DNA from: Streptomyces sp. NBC_01264
Lineage (GTDB): Bacteria; Actinomycetota; Actinomycetes; Streptomycetales; Streptomycetaceae
Reading direction: 5' to 3'
DNA: 64,000 bases
Assembly: GCF_026340675.1 (NCBI RefSeq)
Contig: NZ_JAPEOX010000006.1
Location: 76,949-140,948, forward strand
Position numbers and translations under genes: made by a program. Below, piece by piece: positions 9,802 through 18,811 of this stretch. The stretch's first letter is position 1. Each line of letters opens with the position of its first letter. The notes under the pieces are model-generated. The model was not told the origin of the DNA. It made no database searches and saw only the letters and a list, made by a program, of their open reading frames with translations.

Positions 9802-11177
9802 CAGGGCTTGATCAAGTTCCGTGGGTGTCCGGATCGTGGGTGATGCCCAGGATGCCGAGTGCTCGTTGCGGTTCGTGGCGGATGGCTCGGGTGGTCTTGG
9901 CGATGTTGGCGGCGCCGAGGGTTTTCAGGGCGCCGATGGCGAGGTTGCGGAGAGTTGCCATCGCGCGGGGTGCGGTTCGGGTGTGGACGGTGGAGGCGTC
10001 CTCGGCGAAAGTGACGTCCCTGGTGTGGTGCGAGGAGTTCTCGATGCCCCAGTGCCCGCGGATTGCGGCGGCCAGGTCGGCTGGGGTGGCTTGGTGGGCG
10101 TCGAGGCTGGTGACGGCGTAGACGCTCTCCCGGGTCTCGCGCTGGCCGGTCTGCTTGCGGCGCCGGTGGATGCGGATGGCCAGGCGGGCGTGGGGAAAAG
10201 CGATCCCGCCGAGTTGGTCGGGGACGGCGCAGGTCTTGACCGAGCGGGACTCGCGCCTGCCGTGCCCGGTGGCGGAGGCGGTGTGCTGGATGGAGATGTC
10301 CCGCCACGGCAGGGATGCGAGCTGGCGGTGAGCCGTCGGCTGGTTGGTCTTGATCACGGCGATGTAGTGGGCCTTCTTGGTCTCGACCAGCCAGGTGATG
10401 TTCGCTCGGACCGAGTGGAGGGCGTCGAAGGTGACGACGGTGCCGGCCAGGTCCAGCGGTGTCAGAAGCGGTTGGAAGTGTGTGGTCTCGTTCGTCTTCG
10501 CGCCGACCTCCACCTGGGCGATGGTGACGACGGTGCCGTGTGTGACCGCGGAGAGCAGGTGTCGGCGCTTCGCGGTGAGACGGGCTGATCCCTTGAGTGC
10601 TTTGCCGTCGACAGCGATCACACGCAGCCGCTCCGACGCCGAGGGTGGTGTCCGGGTGGGCTCGGTGGCAGCACGGTGCCGGTCGGCCAGGTAGGCGCCC
10701 ACCGCCCGGTCCAGCACATCGCCGTCGACAGCCCCCAGCACGCGACCGATCGTGGCCGGCGACGGGGCGCGCCGCCATCCGAGCAGGTGACGGCGGATAC
10801 CGATCACTGTCAGGAGTGTGTCCGAGGCGCGCTGGCCCCACTCGGCGAGCTCGTCGATGCTCCTGGCTCCCGAGACGACCGCGCAGGCACACACCAGCAG
10901 GACCGCGGTCAGTGAGTACCAGCGGCCCCGCAGTGAGCGCGGATCGGGCACTGCATCGAAGTAGGGGCGCAGATCAGCGACCCGGTCAGCGTCCAGCGGA
11001 CCCAGCCTCACAAGCACAGCCGGGACGGGAGAAGATATGGCAGCAGGCACGGGCCACCTCATGATCAACGGGCGTAGACACCCAAATGATCACGAAGCCC
11101 GCGCCTGCTCCTCTAACCACCCCAACCCGCCACAACACCGACCGGCTCGCACGACCCCGGAACTTGCAACCGCCCTG
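9802..11177 (-). mobile_element. ISAs1-family insertion sequence, copy A (1376 bp)
   Basis: The ends form an imperfect 26-bp inverted repeat starting CAGGGC with a shared core AAGTTCCG. The element is flanked by a 9-bp direct repeat ATGCTGGAT at 9793-9801 and 11178-11186, the target duplication. It lies inside the IS110 transposase. Copy B at 42238-43613 has the same length and encodes an identical transposase. Confidence 0.93.
9812..11062 (-). CDS. ISAs1-family DDE transposase (copy A)
   Basis: This 416-residue protein has the H-repeat-type N-terminus (DLRPYFDAVPDPRSLRGRWY) followed by the DDE domain: VIAVDGKALKGSA (first Asp), VVTFDALHSVRANITWLV (second Asp) and GHWGIENSSHHTRDV (Glu). All catalytic positions are present and the frame is open. 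The ATG at 11062 is preferred over an in-frame TTG two codons upstream. Together with intact ends and a clean target duplication, this suggests a recently active element. Confidence 0.92.
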   Translation of the reverse strand: MRWPVPAAISSPVPAVLVRLGPLDADRVADLRPYFDAVPDPRSLRGRWYSLTAVLLVCACAVVSGARSIDELAEWGQRASDTLLTVIGIRRHLLGWRRAPSPATIGRVLGAVDGDVLDRAVGAYLADRHRAATEPTRTPPSASERLRVIAVDGKALKGSARLTAKRRHLLSAVTHGTVVTIAQVEVGAKTNETTHFQPLLTPLDLAGTVVTFDALHSVRANITWLVETKKAHYIAVIKTNQPTAHRQLASLPWRDISIQHTASATGHGRRESRSVKTCAVPDQLGGIAFPHARLAIRIHRRRKQTGQRETRESVYAVTSLDAHQATPADLAAAIRGHWGIENSSHHTRDVTFAEDASTVHTRTAPRAMATLRNLAIGALKTLGAANIAKTTRAIRHEPQRALGILGITHDPDTHGT

Positions 11178-11713
11178 ATGCTGGATGCGGCGGGCGAGCA
11201 GCTGCAGGGTGTGGCGGGCGGCGCCTGGAGGGCCGTCGTCGAGTCGGGCGCAGTGTTTGATCAGGTGGGCCTCGGCATCGACCGCGTGGGTCTTGCCGTG
11301 GCGGCGCCGGGCGGCCTTGTCGGGCTGGTTGACCTCGGTCACCGATGTCCTCGGCGTTCAGGTGGCGGGCCAGTGCCTTGCCGTAGGAGCCGGTGCATTC
11401 CACCCCGGCCCGTCGAAGCGTGCCGAAGGAGCGTGCCCAGGTGGTGAGTTGGCGGTAGCCCGCGGCTGTGGCGCGGAAGTCGCGGCGGTCCAGCGTGGCG
11501 CCGAGGACCGTGACGAGGGCCGCCGCGTGGACGTCCTTGTGCGTGTCCACGCCGAGCAGTACCTGTTCGGCGGGTCGGTCGGGGGTGTGACACGGCGTGG
11601 TTGGCTGCGGGATGCTGGGCACGGCTGCTGGTCTCCTGATCGCCTAGGGGAACGGTGGCCGTCGCCGACGAGCCCCGCACGGCCTGACACGCCACCGACA
11701 ACGTGACAGCGCC

Positions 11714-11898
11714 GCTCCTCCTCCACCTCGCGGAAGGAGAGCGGGAAACGGAAGTACAGCCACACACAGTGCGAAATGATCTCCACCGGGTAGCGGTGAT
11801 TCTTGTACGACGGCACCACAGACGACACGAACCCCACCCCACCCCGGAAGACCCCAACCCGAAGATCGTCCCAGACGCCCGGACAACGTGACAGCACC
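11714..11898 (-). pseudogene. IS6-family transposase, N-terminal fragment
   Basis: The piece runs from a GGTGCTGTCACG terminal repeat at 11898 through VPSYKNHRYPVEIISHCVW and FRFPLSFREVEE, then breaks off. On its left it abuts the outward end of another IS6 relic (about 11660-11713, ending CGTGACAGCGCC). Two broken copies were therefore joined head to end by deletion. Confidence 0.85.
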
Positions 11899-12569
11899 CC
11901 ACCTTGGTGACGGTCCTCCCGGACGAGCGGACCAGCGCGACCGCGTCCCGCTTGAACTCCTCCGAGTACCGCCTGCTGCCGTTGCTCTTACTTCCCACCT
12001 GGCACTACTTCCTCTGGAACCTCACGTCCCAGTCTCCAGGTGTCCAACATCAAGGGGAAGCTTCACACCGGGCCGGAGGAAGTCGTGCGACAGCCTCCTG
12101 GTTCACCAGCCGGTGCACCCAAACCCGGCCCCCGGCCGGCCACCCGGATCGAAGAACCGACACCCCGCAGCACGCCACGACGTGGGAAGAGTCCTCGCCA
12201 CCAGCCAGCCCTACCAACGTCCCGCCCACCACAACGTCGGCACCAAACCCCGCCGAACTGGATAGAACTCAAGCTGAGGCACGCGGTGCCCCGCCGGTCC
12301 GGGGCCGGGCCGTCCGCTCAGTCCCGCCACCGCCGCGCACCGGTCCCCTCGGCCGGGGGGCGCCGGTCGGAGGGCCGGTCGGGGGATTGTCGCCGCAGCG
12401 TGCACCGCTACGTTGTCGTTGATCATTTCCGGCCGGGGCGGGCCCCAGGCCCGGAGGGGCGGCCCACGGGCCCGCCGACCGCCCGTCCGATGCGGGTGCC
12501 GGTTCGGACCGGGTACGCACGACCGTACGGCCGCCCACCCCTGCCCCGACCACGGAAGGCGCCACCGCC
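11899..12569. other. Intergenic stretch, no supported gene
   Basis: GC-rich sequence between the IS6 fragment and the catalase-like gene. Open frames here lack recognisable motifs or ribosome binding sites. A short segment just after 11899 resembles the start of an IS3-type OrfA in reverse, but it is too short to assign. Confidence 0.5.
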
Positions 12570-13685
12570 ATGGGATTCGTCCGATACGACGACCTCGACA
12601 CTGATTACGGCCCCGACTTCGAGGACGACTTGGCCACGGTCGTCGCCGAGGTCGAGCGGACCGTGCACGGTTCGGTCGAGGCCGAGGGGGAGGGCCGGGC
12701 CGTGCGGTTCGCGCACGCGAAGGCCTACGGACTGCTGCGGGCCGAGGTCCAAGTGCTGCCCCCGGCCGACCCCGCCTACGCCCAGGGGTTGTTCGCCTCC
12801 CCCGGGCACTACCCCGCCGTGATCCGGTACTCGAACGGGCTGGGGCACGTGCGCCCGGACGCCCGGCTGGGCACCGCGTGCGGCATGGCGATCAAGATGT
12901 TCGACATCCCCGGCCCGTCCCTCACGGACGAACCGGCTGCGGGGACCATGGACTACAACCTGATCAACAACCCCGTGTTCTTCGCGAACACCGCCCGTGA
13001 CTACGTCGTGCTCGCCCGGCTGTTCAGCCAGTTGCCCGACGCGCTGGCAGACCGCTCGCAGCGGGTGGCCTGGCTGCACGCCTTCGTCACCCGGGACGGG
13101 GAACTGCCGCCCGAGAAGTGGCTGTGGGACGAACTCCTGGCGATCCTCTCCCAGCAGGCCCGGCCGCTGCCGCACCTGCTCCACACGACATTCTGGTCCA
13201 TGGGCGCGGTGCGCCACGGCGAGTACGTCGCCAAGGTCCGGGTGGCGCCGGCCACCGGCACCCCGGCCGCGCCCGCCCGACCGGTGGACCCGCTGTCGTC
13301 CGCCCACCCCGTCCGGGCGGCACTCCTCGAGGACGTCGCCTCGGCGGACCACGTCTTCGACCTCCAGGTGCAGCTCTGCACGGACCTGACGGCCATGCCG
13401 GTGGAGAACACCTCGGTGCCGTGGCCCGAGCACCTCTCGCCGTTCGTGACGGTGGCCCGGATCATCATCCCCGCCCAGGACGTCTCCGCCCCCGACAACC
13501 TCGACCGGGCGGATGTCCCGTCCTTCACTCCCTGGCGCACGCCTGAGGAGCACCGGCCGGTCGGGCAGATCCAGGAAGTGCGCCGCCGTGTCTACGAGCG
13601 GTCCTCCGTCCTGCGCCACCGGCTCAACGGACAGGTCCGGGTGGAACCCCGCGACCAGGACGACGTGCTCCCGCCGGCCCCCTGA
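12570..13685 (+). CDS. Catalase-like haem protein (y4iL-type catalase superfamily)
   Basis: This 371-residue protein has its ATG preceded by a GGAAGG ribosome site. It carries features of the short catalase-superfamily haem proteins: distal His in RFAHAKAYGLLRAEV, VIRYSNGLG with AIKMFDIPG, the Asn-rich segment DYNLINNPVFFA, and a C-terminal RRRVYERSSVLRHRLNG that could supply the proximal Tyr. It is shorter than true clade catalases and lacks their tetramerisation arm. A lipid- or organic-peroxide-related activity is more likely than bulk catalase activity (inference from family). It has its own 5' region and is flanked by IS6 fragments on both sides. Confidence 0.8.
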   Translation: MGFVRYDDLDTDYGPDFEDDLATVVAEVERTVHGSVEAEGEGRAVRFAHAKAYGLLRAEVQVLPPADPAYAQGLFASPGHYPAVIRYSNGLGHVRPDARLGTACGMAIKMFDIPGPSLTDEPAAGTMDYNLINNPVFFANTARDYVVLARLFSQLPDALADRSQRVAWLHAFVTRDGELPPEKWLWDELLAILSQQARPLPHLLHTTFWSMGAVRHGEYVAKVRVAPATGTPAAPARPVDPLSSAHPVRAALLEDVASADHVFDLQVQLCTDLTAMPVENTSVPWPEHLSPFVTVARIIIPAQDVSAPDNLDRADVPSFTPWRTPEEHRPVGQIQEVRRRVYERSSVLRHRLNGQVRVEPRDQDDVLPPAP

Positions 13686-13741
13686 CAGGGGGTGCGGGAT
13701 CATCCGCCCCGGGGGCCGAACGGGGTAGGCACCGGGCCCGG

Positions 13742-13962
13742 GGCATTGTCACGTTGTCGCCAGCATGATCGTTTGATGGTGGGTCAGCGTGTGGCGGGGC
13801 CGGGTCGGGGCTGTGGTTCAGACCGTGGCGGGCATGCCGGTGGCACCGGTGATGTGGTTCCAGATCGTGAAGCGGATGGTCATCTTGAGGCGGTGGCGGG
13901 CGGCGGTCATGAGGTGGCGGTGGGGTCGGAAGTGGGGTCAGATTCCGGTGAACGCGGACAGG
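13742..13962 (-). pseudogene. IS6-family transposase, C-terminal fragment
   Basis: The remnant begins at a GGCATTGTCACG terminal repeat and reads in reverse the last part of an IS6 transposase (FRPHRHLMTA, RFTIWNHITG type sequence, C-terminal AGMPA). It is cut exactly where the next IS6 copy starts in the opposite orientation. Confidence 0.85.
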
Positions 13963-14821
13963 GGTGCTGTCACGTTGTCCGGGCGTCTGGGATGATCTTC
14001 GGGTTGGGGTCTTCCGGGGTGGGGTTCGTGTCGTCTGTGGTGCCGTCGTACGCGAATCATCGCTATCCGGTGGAGATCATTTCGCACTGTGTGTGGCTGT
14101 ACTTCCGTTTCCCGCTCTCCTTGCGTGAGGTGGAGGAGATGATGCTCGAGCGGGGTGTCGTCGTCTCCTACGAGAGCATCCGGCGTTGGTGTCTGAAGTT
14201 TGGTCGGGCCTATGCCAACAGCCTGAGCCGGCGGCGCCCGCAGCCGGGCGACAAGTGGCACTTGGACGAGGTGTTCATCAAGGTCAACGGGGTGCAGAAG
14301 TACTTGTGGCGGGCCGTCGATGCCGACGGCAACGTCCTGGACATCCTGGTGCAGAGCCGTCGTGACAAGGCTGCGGCCAGGCGTTTCTTCCGTCGGCTCC
14401 TCACCACGACCGGGCAGGTTCCCCGGGTGGTCGTCACCGACGGGCTGAAGTCGTACGGGGCCGCGCACCGTGAGGTGATGACCTCGGTGGAACACCGCTC
14501 CCACAAAGGATTGAACAACCGGGCGGAGAACTCCCACCAGCCCACCAGGCAGCGCGAATGCGCGATGAAAGGCTTCCGCAGCGTCGGCGGGGCGCAACGC
14601 TTCCTGTCCGCGTTCACCGGGATCTCACCCCACTTCCGCCCCCACCGGCACCTGACGACCGCCGGCCGCCACCGCTTCGAGATGATGATCCGCTTCACCG
14701 TCTGGAACCAGATCACCGGCAACACGAGCCTGCTCGCCGCAGCCTGAACCAACCCCGTCCAGGCCCTGGCACACCCTGACGCACCATCAAACCATCATGC
14801 CGCCGACAACGTGACAATGGC
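13963..14821 (+). mobile_element. IS6-family insertion sequence, intact copy
   Basis: The left end is GGTGCTGTCACGTTGTC and the right end, read inward, is CCATTGTCACGTTGTC, the family's GGnnnTGTCACG pattern. It is 859 bp with one intact transposase gene. No 8-bp target duplication is visible because the left neighbour is a broken IS6. Confidence 0.88.
14028..14747 (+). CDS. IS6-family DDE transposase
   Basis: This 239-residue protein starts at the GTG used by the other full copies. It has the IS6 N-terminus (VPSYANHRYPVEIISHCVW), the helix-turn-helix region ERGVVVSYESIRRW, and the DDE core: DKWHLDEVFIK (first Asp), VVVTDGLKSYGAAHREV (second Asp) and NRAENSHQPTRQRE (Glu). It is intact and potentially active. 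Confidence 0.92.
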   Translation: MSSVVPSYANHRYPVEIISHCVWLYFRFPLSLREVEEMMLERGVVVSYESIRRWCLKFGRAYANSLSRRRPQPGDKWHLDEVFIKVNGVQKYLWRAVDADGNVLDILVQSRRDKAAARRFFRRLLTTTGQVPRVVVTDGLKSYGAAHREVMTSVEHRSHKGLNNRAENSHQPTRQRECAMKGFRSVGGAQRFLSAFTGISPHFRPHRHLTTAGRHRFEMMIRFTVWNQITGNTSLLAAA

Positions 14822-15315
14822 CCCTTCATCGCCATCGGCGGTCTTCTCGCTTCCTCCGGATCAAGCAGATCCAGTATCGGGCGTGTCACCACTCAGGGGG
14901 AGGCCCCGCCCTCCCGCGGACCCACAAGATCCATTGTCAGAGTGTCCGCACGATGGGAGTCACCTCAGGGTGCAGATACCACCCTCGTTGCCGACTCCGC
15001 ACAGCTTAAAGATCGGGCACGTGTGCGAATGTGACATTGGGGCAGGTCGGTCGATGTAGCCGAAATGAGACCCCTCTGGTTGACCGCCAGGTATCGACTG
15101 GAGGTCCTCAAGGAGCAAGCCGCTGACCAGCAGCGATGCGGCCGAGAGTGTCGACTTGAATGAGCCCCGCCCTCGCCGTTCCGGACGGCGTGACAGTGAC
15201 CCGACAGCGTGACAGCACCGCCTTCGTGCCCGTCGGGCGGCACTTCCGACTCTTCCTCGATTTACCCCATCTGGTGATCCTGAGTATCCGAAGTCGAAAA
15301 TGAGGAAACAGGCGC
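14822..15315. other. Intergenic stretch with IS6-end relics
   Basis: No convincing gene. Two degenerate IS6-like end sequences lie back to back near 15188-15220 (GCGTGACAGTGACCC and GACAGCGTGACAGCACC). The DNA becomes visibly less GC-rich from about 15240, leading into the next gene. Confidence 0.5.
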
Positions 15316-15939
15316 ATGTCTTATTCAGATCTTATAACCAAATATGGGCCCGGGGTGGCAAGCTTCCTCCCTCGAATCCCGGATCCTGATTCTGCTGCAC
15401 GCGAGCACCCCGATTGGGTCGCATCGACGGTGGCCGCGGCAATGGCATCGGGAAATTTTCGCATGAACGGGAGCCGTTCATTTTACAGCGAATATCTGCG
15501 CGCAGGCACCCAAGGACAGTTCTCTGGGGACTGCGGAACGCTGACGGATGCATTCCTTGAAATAATGGAAGAACTAGGGATCCCATCAAAGCAGCACCGG
15601 GTTCAGGACTGCATCGTCTATGCGCCCCTTAACATGCCTGCCCTCGGGGGCGTGATGCCCAACGCGGATAACGGCATGTGGTGCTTTCAGGAACACTACT
15701 GGGCTACGGCGGCCGGAAAAACCTACGATCTTCTGTTCGGTGTTGAATCGTCGGCCCTAGCCATGGTCGAGGCTTTTACCGGACAGGATTCGAGCGGCCG
15801 AAATTTCTTCACCAGCAGCGACGGAAGCACACTGCTCTACCGCGCGATCGACGGCCACACCCACCCATACACGGCGCAGGCTAATCTGGCTTGGGTCGAT
15901 CCTGCAACTGGGCCCTTCAATGGCTGCCAGATCCTTTAG
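15316..15939 (+). CDS. Hypothetical protein with a possible Cys/His/Asp hydrolase fold
   Basis: This 207-residue protein has an ATG with a good ribosome site (GAGGAAAC, 6 nt upstream). I do not recognise the family with certainty. A Cys in FSGDCGTLTDAFLEIMEELG, a His in FQEHYWATA and an Asp in KTYDLLFG are spaced like the Cys-His-Asp triad of transglutaminase- or papain-fold enzymes. No signal peptide or membrane segment is seen. Codon use is more AT-tolerant than in the PKS operon, which suggests acquisition. It sits alone between two IS6 copies and near the Stv-domain gene. A polymorphic-toxin or effector-like hydrolase is one possibility; an amidase is another. Confidence 0.6.
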   Translation: MSYSDLITKYGPGVASFLPRIPDPDSAAREHPDWVASTVAAAMASGNFRMNGSRSFYSEYLRAGTQGQFSGDCGTLTDAFLEIMEELGIPSKQHRVQDCIVYAPLNMPALGGVMPNADNGMWCFQEHYWATAAGKTYDLLFGVESSALAMVEAFTGQDSSGRNFFTSSDGSTLLYRAIDGHTHPYTAQANLAWVDPATGPFNGCQIL

Positions 15940-15982
15940 CTATGTGATCAGAAACGCTTCGGGTTCTGGTCGTTGGAGGGGC

Positions 15983-16016
15983 CAGGGCTTGATCAAGTTC
16001 CGTGGGTGTCCGGATC
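15983..16016. repeat. Solo 34-bp left end of the ISAs1 element
   Basis: This stretch matches the first 34 bases of the ISAs1 copies at 9802 and 42238 (CAGGGCTTGATCAAGTTCCG and onward) and then diverges. It is a relic of a third insertion, most of which has been deleted. Confidence 0.85.
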
Positions 16017-16082
16017 AAGGTGTGTCTGATCCAAACGATCCGAGCGGCAGGAATGCCGATGCTACGGAAGATCCACCCCCAG

Positions 16083-16942
16083 GGCACCGACACGTTGTCG
16101 GGGCAGGGTGAGATGATCTTCGGGATGTCCGTCTGGTGAGGGTTCGTGTCGTCTGTGGTGCCGTCGTACAAGAACCACCGGTACCCGGTCGAGGTGATCG
16201 CGCACTGCGTGTGGCTGTACTTCCGCTTCCCCCCTCAGCTACCGAGAAGTCGAGGAGCTGATGCTCGAGCGAGGCATCATCGTCTCCTACGAGACGATCC
16301 GCCGTTGGTGTCTGAAGTTCGGGCAGGCCTACGCCAACGCGCTGCGCCGGCGCTGCCCGCAGCCCGGCGACAAATGGCACCTCGACGAGGTCTTCATCAA
16401 GATCAACGGGGCGTCGAAGTTCTTGTGGCGGGCCGTCGATGCCGACGGCAACGTCCTGGACATCCTGGTGCAGAGCCGGCGTGACAAGGCTGCGGCCAGG
16501 CGCTTCTTCCGTCGGCTCCTCACCACGACCGGGCAGGTTTCCCGGGTAGTCGTCGCCGACAAGCTGCGCTCCTACGGGGCCGCGCACCGTGAGGTGATGC
16601 CCTCCGTCGAGCACCGCTCACACAAGGGCCTGAACAACCGGGCGGAGAACTCCCACCAGCCCACCAGGCAGCGCGAACGCGCGATGAAAGGCTTCCGCAC
16701 GGTCGGCGCAGCGCAGCGGTTTCTGTCCGCGTTCACCGGAGTCTCACCCCACTTCCGGCCCCACCACCACCTCATGACCGCCGGCCGCCACCGCTTCGAG
16801 ATGATAAACCGCTTCACCATCTGGAGCCAGATCACCGGTGCCACCGGCATGCCCGCCACAGCCTGAACCGCAGCCCCTACCAGGCCCCGCCGCACCCTGA
16901 CGCACCATCAAGCGATCATGACACCGACAACGTGACAGCACC
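16083..16942 (+). mobile_element. IS6-family element with degraded left end and frameshifted transposase
   Basis: The right end is a perfect GGTGCTGTCACG repeat. The left end reads GGCACCGACACGTTGTC, with several mismatches. The 860-bp length is normal for this family. Confidence 0.85.
16146..16866 (+). pseudogene. IS6-family transposase with single-base frameshift
   Basis: The reading starts at GTG 16146 (VPSYKNHRYPVEVIAHCVW). It is thrown out of frame at about 16230 by one extra C in a run of six Cs, where other copies have five (FRFPLS region). The rest of the protein, from MLERGIIVSYETIRRW through DKWHLDEVF to the Glu of NRAENSHQ, is intact in the other frame. A homopolymer sequencing error cannot be excluded. 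Confidence 0.87.
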
Positions 16943-17108
16943 TGTCGATGGACATGATCGGGAACAACTCCGCGAGATCCGGCCCGTTCGACTGCCCGAG
17001 GACACCTCACGGCCTGCGCTCCGGAATGCCACCGTGTGACTTCAACAAGCTCGGTTCCGTGGCACGCCGTTTCAAGGGAACCCCAGGGACTATAGAGGAC
17101 GAGAACAA

Positions 17109-18443
17109 ATGGAAAAAGTATTTATACTGGGGCACGGCGCGCTCCAGCTGGAGGGTGTCGTTAAGATCCCCGAGGGCTGGAGAGTTGTGATGTACGCGGA
17201 CGCAGGCGAATCGCTGCTTGCCCCGAACGGGCTGGCGGCGCTCTCCTCGGACGGCATGGCCGGCGGCCGGGAAGAGTTCGGTAGGGGCACGGAACTGGAT
17301 GTGATGCCCAATTACACCCTCAAACCGTTCAGTGACCGTGAAATCGTCCGCGCCTTGGCCTCGAAGGTCACCACGGAAGGTACGTTGTACATCGCCGGGG
17401 CGGATATCGATGCCCCCGGATTGGGCCACTTTCCGAGCCTGCGGTCCCCCGTCTCACTCGTCTTCCTGTTCAATGCACTGAACAAGGTCAAGGGGCACAT
17501 CGGGCCGCTCGACCTCCATCTCGTGATATGCAGGGTCGTAAACCGCGAACAGAAACCAGCCAAGCAGCTGGAATACAGGTCGACCGTGGCCTTCGGTGAC
17601 GAGAAGAGAAAGTACAGCGATGCCAGCAAGAAGCCTCCTCTGACGGCTGACGACGACAGGCGTTTTGCGCGGCACGCCCGAGAAGTCGACGAAATCTTGA
17701 AAATTGCGAAGAGGGATCCGCAGGCCGCGCTGATGCTTCTGAAGAAGGCCCCACAGCACAGGGCCGCAGAGATCGCGTCTTCCGTCTACCCGTCCTTGGA
17801 AAAGATCTGGAAGAGGGTCTGCCCTGTCGACGAAGCTGCTTACGCCGACAGCGCCATAGCTTACTTCCCGAACGCGATCGCGGGGGGCAAGTCGCTTCCA
17901 GCCGACCTGTTGGACGCCTCGAATGATGAGGAATGGCGTAACGCATTCTACTGTTACCTCAACGGAAACGCGTCAGCCGACCTTAAGAGCATCTCTGCCA
18001 CCAACCTTTATTACCGCATCGCATCCGCCCTCTGGCGAAATTCCACAACCGATGCGGAGATCGCAGAAATTCAGACATTCGTCGACGATCATGGCGGCGT
18101 AATTTCGCTCGCCACATATGAGCTCAATTTTCTGCGGTACAAGCAACTTTATCTGAGTGAAAGAAACTGGGACGGGCTGAAGGACATCGGCTGCGAGATC
18201 GGGGAGGATCACCGCACCGAAGCACTTGAGGCGGTGCCGAATGAAATCAAAGCTAGCTACCAGGAAATCCTGTCCCAGCTCTACGAACTCGGCGATCTCG
18301 AGCGCCACTGGACGGCTTTCCCCACGTTCTTCACAGAGGTGATTGCGAGTCACCGTCGTCGGTTGGAAAAAGGCATCCGGGACGCGCTCCGGGACGAGGC
18401 CCGAGACGGGATCCAGCAGGGCGCGCCGCCCCAGAACATGTGA
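17109..18443 (+). CDS. Putative adhesin/effector with N-terminal Stv-like domain
   Basis: This 444-residue protein starts at an ATG preceded by GAGGA. The N-terminus (VFILGHGAL, then VKIPEGWRVVMYADAGESLL, LAPNGLAAL and YTLKPF) resembles the Stv domain annotated as putative adhesin in many Streptomyces proteins. A mid-section with charged residues (about 170-200) leads to an alpha-helical C-terminal region of about 240 residues rich in Leu, Glu and Arg, with TPR-like spacing but no clear motif. No signal peptide or membrane helix is seen. It is an orphan gene bracketed by IS6 copies and has lower GC than the flanks. The biochemical role is unknown; a conflict or effector role is only a suggestion. 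Confidence 0.6.
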   Translation: MEKVFILGHGALQLEGVVKIPEGWRVVMYADAGESLLAPNGLAALSSDGMAGGREEFGRGTELDVMPNYTLKPFSDREIVRALASKVTTEGTLYIAGADIDAPGLGHFPSLRSPVSLVFLFNALNKVKGHIGPLDLHLVICRVVNREQKPAKQLEYRSTVAFGDEKRKYSDASKKPPLTADDDRRFARHAREVDEILKIAKRDPQAALMLLKKAPQHRAAEIASSVYPSLEKIWKRVCPVDEAAYADSAIAYFPNAIAGGKSLPADLLDASNDEEWRNAFYCYLNGNASADLKSISATNLYYRIASALWRNSTTDAEIAEIQTFVDDHGGVISLATYELNFLRYKQLYLSERNWDGLKDIGCEIGEDHRTEALEAVPNEIKASYQEILSQLYELGDLERHWTAFPTFFTEVIASHRRRLEKGIRDALRDEARDGIQQGAPPQNM

Positions 18444-18488
18444 CCCGGACCGTGGCGCTGTGAGCCGTTGACAGCGGCCGAAAGGGCG

Positions 18489-18811
18489 TTGTCACGTTGT
18501 CGGCGGCGTGATCGTTTGATGGCGGGTCAGAGCGTGCCAGGGCCTGGACGGGTGCTGTCACGTCGTCGGTGGTGTGATCGTCTGAGGGCGTGAAGAAGCC
18601 GTAGGCGGCTGGCGTGCTCAGGCCTCGGAGGGCATGCCGACGACGCCGGTGATCTGGTCCCAGATCGTGAAGCGGACGGTCATCTCGAGGCGGTGGCGGC
18701 GGGCGGTCATCAGGTGGCGTCCGGTTCGGAAGTGGGGTGAGATCCCGGTGAACGCGGACAAGAACCGCTGTGCCCCGCCGACGCTGCGGAAGCCTTTCAT
18801 CGCCCGTTCAC
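18489..18811 (-). pseudogene. Two IS6-family C-terminal remnants in tandem
   Basis: A 64-bp right-end relic (18489-18552, GGCGTTGTCACGTTGTC) is followed by a second remnant that starts with its own terminal repeat at 18553. The second encodes the last ~60 residues of the transposase in reverse (MKGFRSVGGAQRFLSAF, ending GMPSEA). Homology stops at about 18811, inside the next open frame. Confidence 0.82.

Larger units (their letters stand above)
9340..11622 (-). pseudogene. IS110-family transposase, frameshifted and split by an ISAs1 element
   Basis: The N-terminal DEDD domain reads from about 11622 (LLGVDTHKDVHAAAL). It shifts frame near 11340 and continues as VNQPDKAARRRHGKTHAVDAEAH, reaching LLARRIQHQ at the ISAs1 insertion. 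The C-terminal Transposase_20 half resumes at 9801 (LLDVRGIGPDSAAALL, then FAALCGVSP and GDRQANAALY) and stops at 9340. Rejoining at the 9-bp target duplication restores the reading frame across the insertion, but the frameshift near 11340 remains. The element is therefore inactive for two independent reasons. Confidence 0.85.

Noticed and set aside
9310..10588. Plus-strand open frames over the IS110 and ISAs1 transposases
   Set aside because: They are antisense to transposase genes with clear DDE/DEDD motifs and repeat identically in the second ISAs1 copy.
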